A stretch of 64,000 bases of DNA from Chryseobacterium sp. 52. Lineage in GTDB: Bacteria; Bacteroidota; Bacteroidia; Flavobacteriales; Weeksellaceae. The position numbers and the translations under genes are program-made. The DNA lies in contig NZ_PEEX01000001.1 of NCBI RefSeq assembly GCF_002754245.1, positions 1,778,001 to 1,842,000 of the forward strand. Reading direction: 5' to 3'. The notes under the pieces are model-generated. The model saw only the letters and a program-made list of their open reading frames with translations. It was not told the origin of the DNA and searched no databases. Positions 9,426-20,300 of this stretch are shown here, piece after piece (position 1 is the first letter of the stretch; each line of letters opens with the position of its first letter).

Positions 9426-10883
9426 ATGAATTCATCAAATATGGTACCCGAACATTCACAAATCCTGGTTATTGGAGGAGGACCGGCGGGCTCATCAGTT
9501 GCAACGCTTTTATCAAAGCATGGTTTTAATGTTACCTTATTGGAGAAAGAAATTTTTCCCAGATACCATATTGGAGAATCGCTGTTGCCTTCCGCATTAA
9601 AGATATTTGATTTGCTTGGCGTTCGCGAAAAGGTAGAAAATTATGGATTCGTAAAGAAAGAAGGTGCCTATGTAAAATGGGGGAAAGATAACTGGACTGT
9701 TGATTTTAATGCACTTGGCGAAAATAAAACATACAGTTTCCAGGTAAGGCGTGCAGAATTTGACCATTTGCTTCTTGATCATTCGAGCAGTGTTGGTGTA
9801 AATGTGGTTCAGGGAATCATTGTGGAAAAAGTAAAATTTACCAATGAACGTGCTACGTCATTGGTATGGCAAAACTCTAAAGATAGCAGTAAAAAAGGGG
9901 AAATTAGCTTTGATTACCTAATTGATGCCTCCGGCAGAAGTGGGATTATTGCAACCAAACACAATAAGGACAGGAAAATACATGAAGATTTTCAAAATGT
10001 TGCTGCCTGGGGCTATTGGGAAAATGTAAATGTTCCTGACAATTTCCCAAAAGGTGCTATCGCCACAACCGCCACTTCTAAAGGATGGTTTTGGTCTATT
10101 CCTGTTAAAGAAAAAACAATGAGCATTGGCATTGTGCTGCACAAGGATGAGTTTAAGAGAAATAACCTGGAATTAAAGGAATTTTACCTGAAAAGAATCA
10201 AAGAGGATTCTTTTACAGGCGAAATTACTAAAAACGGGACTTTTTGCGGTGAGGTAAAAGTAGAGCAGGATTATTCATATTCGGCAAAGGATTTTTGCGG
10301 GCCAGGCTACTTTATTTGTGGCGACGCCGCTTGTTTCATTGATCCATTGCTATCAAGTGGCGTGCATTTAGGAATGTTCAGCGCTTTGATGTGTGCTGCA
10401 TCGTTAACAAGTATCCTTAAAGGAGAAGCAACAGAGGCTGAAGGCATGAGTTACTATCAGAAATGCTATAAAAAGGCCTATTTAAGAATGATGGTATTTG
10501 TATCTAGTTTCTACAACCAATATGAAGGAATGGAATCACAGTTCTGGAAAGCAAAAAAAATGATTAATTCAAATATAGACCAGCACGATATCAAATATGC
10601 GTTTACGAGCCTCATCGCCGGGTTAGAAGATTTAAACGATGTTGAGTCTAAAGTTGATAATGTTGTCTATCAGGAAATGCTGAAAAAAGTGAAACAAAAA
10701 ACTGAAAACGCGAAAATATTTGCAAATACGCAGGAAAATAAAGAGTCAGATACTGTTGTCTCTGATCCTGACGGAGGTTTTTTTGCACAAAAAATAGAAG
10801 GCTACTTCGCTTTTGACAAAGAGGAAGCCATCGAAGGATTTTACATTTCGACAGAGGGCGGAGTTAAATTGTCACGGGTTTAA
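9426..10883 (+). CDS. FAD-dependent halogenase (CmlS/CndH-like, carrier-bound substrate type)
   Basis: 485 aa, 4 bp after the preceding NRPS stop. The FAD-binding GGGPAG motif is at residues 17-22. The halogenase signature WxWxIP is present as WFWSIP (221-226), which separates it from ordinary flavin monooxygenases. GDAACFIDPLLSSGVH follows, the region where the CmlS/CndH class has its conserved DPxxSSG (Asp306), and FYNQYE occurs near 360. These halogenases chlorinate or brominate aryl groups or activated carbons, often on carrier-protein-bound intermediates, using FADH2 from a separate reductase; no reductase gene is seen here. Context suggests that it halogenates the aromatic residue loaded by the neighbouring module. 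A purely oxidative role is less likely given WFWSIP. Confidence 0.88.
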   Translation: MNSSNMVPEHSQILVIGGGPAGSSVATLLSKHGFNVTLLEKEIFPRYHIGESLLPSALKIFDLLGVREKVENYGFVKKEGAYVKWGKDNWTVDFNALGENKTYSFQVRRAEFDHLLLDHSSSVGVNVVQGIIVEKVKFTNERATSLVWQNSKDSSKKGEISFDYLIDASGRSGIIATKHNKDRKIHEDFQNVAAWGYWENVNVPDNFPKGAIATTATSKGWFWSIPVKEKTMSIGIVLHKDEFKRNNLELKEFYLKRIKEDSFTGEITKNGTFCGEVKVEQDYSYSAKDFCGPGYFICGDAACFIDPLLSSGVHLGMFSALMCAASLTSILKGEATEAEGMSYYQKCYKKAYLRMMVFVSSFYNQYEGMESQFWKAKKMINSNIDQHDIKYAFTSLIAGLEDLNDVESKVDNVVYQEMLKKVKQKTENAKIFANTQENKESDTVVSDPDGGFFAQKIEGYFAFDKEEAIEGFYISTEGGVKLSRV

Positions 10884-10917
10884 AACGATGAGAATAGATT
10901 TTTAATTGAAATATTTT

Positions 10918-12549
10918 ATGACAGAATCAAAAAACGATTTAGTTTACCTTAAATCAAATATCGTATCAGAAGCGCTTTTTAATCAGTGGTATGCAAATTC
11001 CCATCTGCTGTCTCCCTTATCAAGCGGATTGAATATAAAAGAAAGGCATGTGAAAATCATGGAATCTTATATTGAAGATCCAAAGCTTCATATGTCTGCA
11101 GTTAAAAATCCTGCCTTAAGGGGCGGGCCATTTGTTAATTTTAAGAATGAACAGGTTGCTGAAGTTAAAGTACTGCTGGAAAAAACATTCAGTGACAATA
11201 AAGACCTGATTGAACTGGCAGATGCTTTCTTCGAACTTAACGAAATGCTTGAGAAAAAGGCAAAAGGAGGCTCGCTGATTGAGCTGTACAGAGATATCCC
11301 TGAAAAACTAAAAGGATATGTAGAGTTAGTATATGATTTAAACAACCGCGCATCGTTCAGGGTTTACGAATTGCTTTTATATAAAAAATACTACAAAGAG
11401 TCCAATCAGAGTATTTTGCTCCAATTAATTGATTCGGATGATTCCAGGCCATTTGTTCTGAGCACGCCAAGGCTGAACAGGCCTGATAAAATTAAGCTTG
11501 ACATTCCATTTAAAAGTCAAATTTTGGATGAATTATTCAGAATGATCCGCATACCTGATTCCTACAGTAGAATCAAAACTCTTCTGCAAATTTCAGAAAG
11601 CGATGATGAATTATTCAGGTCGTTTTTTAGCGAGACACCTCCGGAAAAATATCATGAGTATGATGAATCGGGAATCCGGGTAAGATATTTTGGACATGCC
11701 TCGATCCTATTAGAAACTAAAGAGCTTAATATTTTGGTTGACCCGGTGATAAGCTATGAATATGATACCAATATCAGCAGGTATACTTATAATGATTTAC
11801 CGCAAGAAATTGATTATTTGCTTATTACGCACAATCATCAAGACCATGTAAATATTGAAACGCTCATTCAGTTACGTCACAAAGTGAAAAAGGTAATTGT
11901 TCCCAGATGTGGATTAGGTAACGTACAGGATCCGAGCCTTAAAATTATGCTGAATGCGATTGGATTCGATAATGTTGCTGAATTGTCTGAACTCGAAACG
12001 ATAGAATTGGATAAATGTGCAATCACCGGATTGCCGTTCTACGGAGAACATGCCGATTTAGACATACAAAGCAAAATATGCTTCCATGTTAGGTTTGAAA
12101 ATGATCTGAAAGTAGTTCTTGCCTCGGATTCCTGTAACATTCAGCCTGAAACGTATGATATCGTTCATGATATCATTGGCGATATCGACATTCTTTTTCT
12201 GGGAATGGAATGTGATGGTGCACCACTTTCTTGGGTATATGGATCTTTTATGCCAAAGACACTTGAAAAAGAAAAAGATCAATCTAGGCGTTTGGCTGGC
12301 AGTGATTATGAACAAGCGTTCAAGATGGTCAAAAGCTTCAATCCGACAGAAATTTTTGTATATGCAATGGGTATGGAGCCTTGGTTGGAATATATCAGCT
12401 CAGTAAAATATACAGATGAATCTAGACCAATCAAAGAATCGAATAGGCTTATAGAGAAGTGTAGGGAAATTGGTTTAAATGCCGAAAGATTGTATGGAGA
12501 AAAGATGTTAAAATATGACAAAAACGATACTAGCGAAGTATTTATTTAA
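10918..12549 (+). CDS. CmlA-type diiron beta-hydroxylase (copy 1)
   Basis: 543 aa from ATG 10918, chosen over an upstream TTG because it aligns with the paralogue at 12646. An N-terminal helical domain (about 1-240) precedes a metallo-beta-lactamase-fold domain. The metal motif THNHQDH gives His305, His307, Asp309 and His310; Glu377 is in GEHADLD and Asp404 in ASDSCNI. This length, two-domain layout and ligand set match CmlA, the chloramphenicol diiron oxygenase that beta-hydroxylates an aryl amino acid while it is tethered to the NRPS carrier domain, and from memory the first five positions coincide with CmlA numbering. Position next to a CmlS-like halogenase and an NRPS strongly supports beta-hydroxylation of a PCP-bound residue. 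Other MBL-fold activities (lactonase, beta-lactamase) are less likely given the Glu ligand and size. It is followed by a 96-bp gap with a hairpin. Confidence 0.88.
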   Translation: MTESKNDLVYLKSNIVSEALFNQWYANSHLLSPLSSGLNIKERHVKIMESYIEDPKLHMSAVKNPALRGGPFVNFKNEQVAEVKVLLEKTFSDNKDLIELADAFFELNEMLEKKAKGGSLIELYRDIPEKLKGYVELVYDLNNRASFRVYELLLYKKYYKESNQSILLQLIDSDDSRPFVLSTPRLNRPDKIKLDIPFKSQILDELFRMIRIPDSYSRIKTLLQISESDDELFRSFFSETPPEKYHEYDESGIRVRYFGHASILLETKELNILVDPVISYEYDTNISRYTYNDLPQEIDYLLITHNHQDHVNIETLIQLRHKVKKVIVPRCGLGNVQDPSLKIMLNAIGFDNVAELSELETIELDKCAITGLPFYGEHADLDIQSKICFHVRFENDLKVVLASDSCNIQPETYDIVHDIIGDIDILFLGMECDGAPLSWVYGSFMPKTLEKEKDQSRRLAGSDYEQAFKMVKSFNPTEIFVYAMGMEPWLEYISSVKYTDESRPIKESNRLIEKCREIGLNAERLYGEKMLKYDKNDTSEVFI

Positions 12550-12566
12550 TAAATCAATCATTCATC

Positions 12567-12592
12567 ATGCTAAGGTGTCCGAACCTTGGCAT
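12567..12592 (+). terminator. Hairpin between the two CmlA-like genes
   Basis: Arms ATGCTAAGG and CCTTGGCAT pair over 9 bp (one G-T) around the loop TGTCCGAA, followed by TTTGATAT. The stem is good but the T run is short. It could be a weak terminator, an attenuator that lowers expression of the second paralogue, or an mRNA-processing structure. Confidence 0.4.
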
Positions 12593-12645
12593 TTTGATAT
12601 AAAATAAAAAAATAGCAAACGAGGGTAACAAACAACAATTATATT

Positions 12646-14247
12646 ATGAGTGAAACTAATGATCAGATCTACTTAAAACCCAATTTCATTGCTGAGCCAC
12701 TATACGACAGATGGTATGCTTGGACACATCTGATATCACCAGTAACTGCAGCTTTAAACATAAAGGAAAGGCATCTGAAAATCATGGATTCTTTCATTAA
12801 AAATGCAAAAGTCCATGAAATTGCTGTGGCAACACCAGCTATGCGAGGCGGGCCTTTTATAGATTACCCTAAAGAAAGAACTGGTGATATTCTCGAATTA
12901 AAGGAAAAAACGCTGGCTGCACAAAGTCAATCACTTGCACTTGCTGATGCAATTATCGAATTGAATACATTATTAATCCAAAAAGGAAAAGGGTTTTCTT
13001 TAGAAAGCCTCTATGCTGAAGTTCCAGAATTGTTAAAAGGATATGTCGAACTGGTTTATGATATAAACAATAGGGCCTCCTTTCGATTTTTTGAAAAACT
13101 ATTATATCATTCAGTTTTTTTTAATAAATCATCACAAAGCATGGCCTTCCAGCTTGTGAATTCTGATGATTCAAGGTCTTTTGTTTTGAGTACGCCAAGG
13201 CTTGATGATGCACACATTCTGCACCTCAATATCGCTTTTGACGACACGGTTCTAGACCATTTGTACAAAATGGAAAATGAGCCCAACAGCTATAACGAAA
13301 TCAAGCAATTATTGAAAATAAACGAAGACCAGGAACCGCTATTTAAAGATTTCTTTACATCCGAAGCACCAAAAAAATACGAGCGCTACACCGGTGAAGG
13401 GATCCGGACCAGATATTTTGGGCATGCATGCATTTTGATCGAGTCTAAAGATGTAACCGTTTTAGTAGATCCGGTGATCAGTTACGAATATGATACTGAT
13501 TTGCCGAGATATACCTATACCGATCTGCCCGATACCATAGATTTTGTCCTGATTACACACAATCACCAGGATCATGTGATCTATGAAACCCTTTTAAGAC
13601 TGAGGCATAAAATAAAAAATATTATAGTTCCGAGTTCTAGCATGGGCGATTTACAAGATCCGTCATTGAAATTCAACCTGGAGAGCGTTGGCTTTAAGAG
13701 CGTCTTTCAACTGAATGATATGGACAGTATCGTGATCGAAGGTTGTAAGATACAAGCATTGCCTTTTCTAGGAGAACACGGCGATTTAGATGTACGGAGT
13801 AAACTCTGCTATCATGTTACTTTGAAAGACAGCCTGAAGATCCTTTTTGTTGCTGACTCCTGCAACATAGAACCTAAAATCTACGAACATGTAGAGGCAA
13901 TAGTTGGAAGTGCCGATGTATTATTTCTGGGTATGGAGTGTGATGGGGCACCAATGTCATGGTTATATGGTCCGTTATTACCTGAAAGACTGGAAAAGGA
14001 GAAAGACCAGTCAAGAAGATTGGCAGGGAGCAACTGCGAAAGAGGAATGGATCTCGTGAAACGATTCAAGCCAAAAGATGTATTTGTTTATGCCATGGGA
14101 ATGGAACCCTGGCTCGAATATATCAGCTCTATAAAATATACCGATGAATCCAAACCGATCATCGAATCATCGAAACTGATAGAAGAATGTAAAAATTTAA
14201 ATATCAATGCCGAAAGATTGTATGGAGAGAAAACTCTGCATTATTAA
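12646..14247 (+). CDS. CmlA-type diiron beta-hydroxylase (copy 2)
   Basis: 533 aa, clearly paralogous to the preceding gene along its full length (both have NIKERH, LSTPRL, YFGHA, DPVISYEYDT, THNHQDH, SDSCNI, LGMECDGAP, EKEKDQSRRLAGS and YAMGMEPWLEYISS). Metal ligands are at identical positions: His305, His307, Asp309, His310, Glu377 and Asp404. The two differ mainly in the N-terminal helical part and the loops, which is where recognition of a particular carrier domain or residue would be expected. I infer that it beta-hydroxylates a second PCP-bound residue, or the same residue type in another module. It is not a degraded copy: no stop or frameshift is seen. The next NRPS starts 114 bp downstream. 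Confidence 0.88.
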   Translation: MSETNDQIYLKPNFIAEPLYDRWYAWTHLISPVTAALNIKERHLKIMDSFIKNAKVHEIAVATPAMRGGPFIDYPKERTGDILELKEKTLAAQSQSLALADAIIELNTLLIQKGKGFSLESLYAEVPELLKGYVELVYDINNRASFRFFEKLLYHSVFFNKSSQSMAFQLVNSDDSRSFVLSTPRLDDAHILHLNIAFDDTVLDHLYKMENEPNSYNEIKQLLKINEDQEPLFKDFFTSEAPKKYERYTGEGIRTRYFGHACILIESKDVTVLVDPVISYEYDTDLPRYTYTDLPDTIDFVLITHNHQDHVIYETLLRLRHKIKNIIVPSSSMGDLQDPSLKFNLESVGFKSVFQLNDMDSIVIEGCKIQALPFLGEHGDLDVRSKLCYHVTLKDSLKILFVADSCNIEPKIYEHVEAIVGSADVLFLGMECDGAPMSWLYGPLLPERLEKEKDQSRRLAGSNCERGMDLVKRFKPKDVFVYAMGMEPWLEYISSIKYTDESKPIIESSKLIEECKNLNINAERLYGEKTLHY

Positions 14248-14361
14248 TTGTACGGACTGATTTCTTTTCTAAAGTTGCAAAATTAGAAACTGTCAGTTAA
14301 AATTGAATCGACCCGATCAAAATTTTTAAAGCCATTAAACAACCAGCATTAGTAAATCAAT
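14248..14361. other. 114-bp gap between CmlA copy 2 and the next NRPS
   Basis: AT-rich with no open frame, no convincing hairpin and no full promoter consensus visible. The A-rich stretch just before ATG 14362 is typical of Bacteroidota translation starts. Confidence 0.4.
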
Positions 14362-17300
14362 ATGAAAATAAGAGATTACGTAAGAAACCTGAAAGAACAG
14401 CACATTTATCTGAAGCTAAATGAAGACAATATAGAAGTCGAATCTTTAGATGAGAAAATCTCAGATGAAACCCTTCAATATATAGCAAGCAGAAAAAGTG
14501 AGATCGTTGATTACCTCAGGTTGTTGTTTATTGAGAAAAATGATTTTCTGCAAATTGAAAATGTTGGTGAAAGGGCTTATTATCCGCTGTCTTACGGACA
14601 AAAAAGATTATGGACACTATCACAGTTGTCTGAGGGAAATAAAGCATACAATGCTCAGGACATCTATGAGCTCAACGGCGAGCTGGATATTGCCGCTTTC
14701 AAAGAGTCATTCAGGTGGTTGATCGAAAGGCATGAAGTATTGCGGACTGTTTTCAGAGGAAGCGAATCGGGTGAAGTATTTCAATACATTCTGAAAGGAG
14801 AAGATTACTTTTTTGATATACAGGTTAAAGATTTTACAAATGCATCTAATCCTGAATCTGAACTCGAAAAATATGCAAAGGATAATAATGAGAAAATATT
14901 TAATCTTGAGTATGGTCCGCTAATAGAAGGAGCATTAATAAAAAGAGCAAACAATCAGTATGTGTTTATATACCTGATGCACCATATCATATGTGATGGC
15001 TGGTCAAGAACCATTATAATGAGGGATCTTATACATAAGTATAACTCATTGGTCACCAGCGATGAATATGATTTTCCAAACCTCAGAATCCAATATAAAG
15101 ACTACTCCGTATGGCAGGAAAATAAATTTAAAGAAGAAAAATTTGACGATTATAAAAGCTATTGGCTAAATCAGTTGGAAGGGAACCTCTCTTCATTTAC
15201 CGTACAGGGTGACAAATTGCGTCCGAAGATTAAAACCTACAATGGAGGCCTCATCACAAGGAGAATCAACAAAGATTATACAAAGAAGCTCAAGAAACTG
15301 GTCAATAATGAGGGCGTAACCCTATACATGGGGCTTTTGTCAATAACAAAGACATTGCTTTATCATTATACAAATCAAACCGATATTATCATCGGATGCC
15401 CGGTTGCAGGAAGAGAGCATATTGACTTGGAAAGCCAGATCGGTTTTTATGTAAATACATTGCCTATCCGAACCCGTTTTGCAGGCAAAGATACTTTCAG
15501 GCAACTTTTAAAGAACATTGCAAGAGTTACTACTGAAGCCTATGATTATCAATCTTATCCATTTGATAAAATCGTTGATGATTTAAAGATCCCAATAGAT
15601 ATTAGCGGCCATCCGCTGTTTAATATCATGATCGCCTTACAAAATAATGATTTGGTAAGTTTCAACAACCAGGTTGAATTGTCAAACGGGCTAGAGGTGA
15701 AGATGCAGAACAGTGCTAAAAATCTAACCAGTAAATTTGACTTATTATTTGATTTTGTTGAAATTGGGGGAGAAATCCATTCTACTCTTCAATACAATAG
15801 TGATATCTACCACAATTCAACGGTTGAGCGTATGATGGATCATTTTATCCAGGTGGCGGCCTCAACAATCGACAATCCAGATATTGCTGTTGACTTGCTC
15901 GATCTTGTTACTGGGAGTGAGCGCGATAAGCTGTTGCATCAATTCAATAATACAACCAGAATCTACCCAAAAGACCAGTCGATTATTTCCTTGTTTGAAG
16001 AAACTGTATTGAATAATGCACAAAATATAGCCATCTCTTTCGAAAATGACCATATTACTTATGAAGGTCTTAACGAAAGGGCAAATAGGCTGGCTCATTT
16101 ATTCCGGTCTGAATTTAAAATTCAAAAAGGTGACACTATTGGCATTCTCAAAAGTAGAAGTGCGGAGTATATCATAACGGTACTGGCTATATTAAAAACA
16201 GGAGCTGCATATGTGCCGTTGGAAGGCGAAGCGCCAAATGACCGTTTAAAACTGATCATCGAAAACAGTAAACTTGGGTTTCTGATCAGTGAAGATAGTT
16301 ATCTTGAAAAAATAGTTCAATTTACATCGATCGACAATTTAAAAATATTGGTTGTCAATGATTCAAAATTATGTGGTTCAGATGTTTATGAATTCAAACA
16401 TGCAAATGAAAGCCATCCAAAAAGATATGACCTGTCTGTACAACCAGTTGAAAATCTAGGAATTGATATGCAGTCAAATGACGTAGCTTATATCATTCAC
16501 ACCTCAGGAACAACTGGTGTGCCTAAAGGTGTGATAATTCAGCATCAAAGTGTCATTAAACTAGTGAAAGAGGCAAACTATATTTCAATAAAACCTGCCG
16601 ATGCATTACTTAGTTTCTCTAATTTTTCTTTTGACGGCTCAATATTTGATATTTTCGGATCCTTGCTCAATGGCGCGAAACTTGTCATTCCTATACAGCA
16701 ATCCTTGTCTGATTTAATAGAGATCGATGGCATCATCAAAAAGGAAAAAGTAACCGTTTTCTTTGTAACGACAGCATTATTCAATGAAATGGTAGAACAC
16801 AGCCTGTCTGGAATTAACAGCGTAAATTGTATATTGTTTGGTGGTGAAAAGGTTTCAGTTAGACATGTTGATAAATTTAAGAAAATATATCCGAAAGTGC
16901 GATTGCTGCACGTATACGGACCAACCGAAAACACTACTTTTTCTACTTTTTATGAGATTGATAAGTTGACCGAAAATCAATCTACGATTCCAATCGGAAA
17001 AGCAATATCGAATACCCGCTGTTATGTGCTCAACGGGCAAGGAAAACTTCGCCCGGTTGGCGTACCTGGGGAACTTTGCCTGGCCGGTGATGGATTAAGC
17101 ATTGGTTATTTAAACGATCTAGATTTGACGGCTGCAAAATTTATAGCAAATCCTCTGGTTGCAAATGAAAAAATTTATAAGACAGGAGATCTTGTAAGAT
17201 GGACACCACAGGGCGACATTGAATTCATTGGCCGTAACGACAGCCAGGTAAAAATTAGAGGATTTCGTATTGAAATATCTGAAATTGAAAAAACAATCTT

Positions 17301-20300
17301 AAACTATAAATCTATATCGGAAGTACTTGTATTGGCGCAGCCGAACCCTTTACTGGAAGATGATATCGAGTTATATGCTTATGTAATTGGAGAAGAAAAG
17401 CTGGATATACAAAAGCTTAAAAGTGATCTAGGCAATCATCTGCCTTCTTATATGATCCCGGCTCATTTTGTGCAGATAGATAAAATGCCACTTAATAAAA
17501 ATGGTAAAGTAGACAAAAAAAAATTAGCAGACTTTTATGAGGCACTTGATTATGTAGAAAAAGATGAAGATAAACTGACCACTGAAAATGAGTTCAAACT
17601 AGCCAAAATATGGAAAGAAATCCTCGGCTTGGAAAAAGTAGGCCGCAACGACAACTTTTTTGAAAATGGAGGGCACAGCTTAAAAGCAACGAAACTCGTA
17701 AACCACGTATACAAAGAATTCGACATAAAGTTAGATTTAAGGGATTTGTTTACCAGTACATTGCTCAAAGAGCAGGTCAGTCTCATTGAAGAGGCGATGG
17801 CATCAACTTATATCGGCATCAAGCCGATCCAGAAAGCAGAATATTACAGTTTGTCTGCCTCACAACGAAGATTGTGGATCTTAAGCCAGTTTGAAGGAGG
17901 AAATAAAGCATATAATATCTGTGGGAAATATGAATTTGAAGGCGCATTGGATATTGATGCGTTAAAAAGAGCATATCAAAGCCTGGTAGAAAGACATGAA
18001 GTCCTAAGAACGGTCTTCAGGCAAAACGATCTGGGTGAAGTAAAGCAATGGGTATTTCAAACAAAAGATGTAAAGGATAACTTTAAATATTTAGACTTTT
18101 CTCAGGTGGCTGATGCCGGTGAACAAATAAAATTATTGGTTCAGGCTGAATCTGAATACGAATTCGATCTTGAAAACGGGCCGCTAATCAATGCAACTGT
18201 GATCCAGTATGCCCCTGCAAATTTTATCTTCGTATTTGTAATACATCATGTTATTGCTGATGGCTGGTCGATTCCAATCATCATCAAAGAGCTTTCGCAA
18301 TTTTACAATGCTTATAGAAATGGCCAAAAACCGGCAGTTGAACCGCTCCGAATTCATTATAAGGATTTTGTGTATTGGCAGATGGAGCAAATGAACAAAG
18401 AAAGCTATTCTGAGGCCAGAGACTACTGGATCAGACAGTTTTCGGGTGATATACCGCTGCTCGAAATGACACTCGATACAGAAAGGGCGGTGATGAAATC
18501 TTTTAAAGGTGGCGGCATCAGTTTTACGATTTCGAAGCAAATCACAGAAAAGCTAAAAGCTCTTTTTGCAAATGAGGATACGACATTGTTCATGGGGCTT
18601 TTGGGGCTCGTTACGGTTTTATTAAACAAGTATACTAATAAGGAAGATATTATTTATGGGACTCCGATTGCAGGAAGAGAACATGTTGACCTCGAAGAAC
18701 AAGTGGGCTTTTATGTGAATACGTTGCCTTTAAGAGTACAATTTGAAAAAGACAAATCGTTCCGATCGTTGTTAAGCAAGATTAAGCAGATCACACTTGA
18801 TGCTTACAAATATCAGGTGTATCCATTTGACGAATTGATAAAGAACCTTGACATCACAAGGCAAAACAACAGACAGCCGCTGTTCGACATTATGGTTACG
18901 CTGCACAATATAGAAACCGATCAGGTAGATTACTGGCAGGAATCTTTTACCAATTTAAAAGTATCTCCTTATCTAGAAGCGGAACACACGGTAAGTAAAT
19001 TCGACCTTAATTTCGATTTCAGAGAAACGGCATCTGAAACCTTTTGTATGCTTGAATATGATAGTGACCTCTTTACCAAAGAAACCATTACTGGGTTTAT
19101 AAAACATTTTAACCAAATTATTGAGCAGGTTATAATACAGCCGGATGCGCCAGTAAACGCGTTGAATTGTCTTGCTGAAAGTGAAACAAACCAGTTGTTG
19201 ATCGATTTTAACGATACTGATGTATGGATCGATCCGGATAAAACCATTGTGGATTTATTTGAAGAGCAAGTACAAAAAACGCCTTATGCAACAGCGCTCG
19301 TATGCGGTGAAAAAACATATACCTATACCGATTTAAACAAAAAAGTAAATCAGTTGGCTCGTTATCTTGAAACTTTTTCATTAGATAAAAACACAACTGT
19401 TTTTGTTCATATTGACAGATCAGAATGGTCGGCAATTTGTATGATTGCCGTTCTAAAGGCAGGCGCCATATACGTACCTGTTGACAAAGCGTGGCCAATT
19501 CACAGAATTGATTACATCCTTAAAAAGTCTGATCGGATAGTGATTATTGCAGATGATACTAAATTGTCAAGCTATTCAGAAATAATCATCAGAATTGACC
19601 AAGAATTGCCTTTAAGCAAGTTTGGAAATCATGATCTTAAGAAAAAAATAACACATGATTCTGCATCATACATTATTTATACCTCGGGATCTACAGGAAA
19701 TCCCAAAGGTGTAAGGCAAACTCATTTAACGTTGTATAATTTAATGAGCTGGGAAATCATGGGATCAGGACTGCTGCACCACAAAAAATTCCTACAGTTC
19801 AATTCGTATGCTTTCGACGCTTCCCTGAACGATGTTTTTTTTGCATTGTCAACTGGCGGCGAGCTTCATATTATAAAGCAAGATATTATTGACAATCTGG
19901 TTCTGTTAAAAGACTACTTAATTGACTGTAAAATTGAAATACTGAGCTTGCCATATGCGGTGTTGAACACGCTATTTAATGAAATCGATATTGATTTTGG
20001 AGACCATTCACTACAAAATATTATTTCTACCGGTGAGCAAATGTATGTTACCGGAAAATTGAGAGAATTCCTGATACAAAATCCACAGATTGTGCTTTTT
20101 AACTTCTATGGGCCTAGCGAAACGCATGTAGTAACTGCAGTATCCTATAGTTTTAACAAAGGTCCTGTACCTTTAAAATCAACAATAGGAAAGCCTATAG
20201 ATAACAGTAAAATATACATTTTAAATGATGACGGGCAATTGGTTCCGGTAGGAGTTGAGGGCGAATTGTATATTGGAGGTAGCAATTTAGCGCTGGGTTA

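Noticed and set aside
10918..14247. Metallo-beta-lactamase or lactonase genes (HxHxDH motif), i.e. resistance or quorum-quenching
   Set aside because: Length of about 540 aa, a helical N-terminal domain, a Glu ligand at 377 and the NRPS/halogenase context fit the CmlA oxygenase family better.
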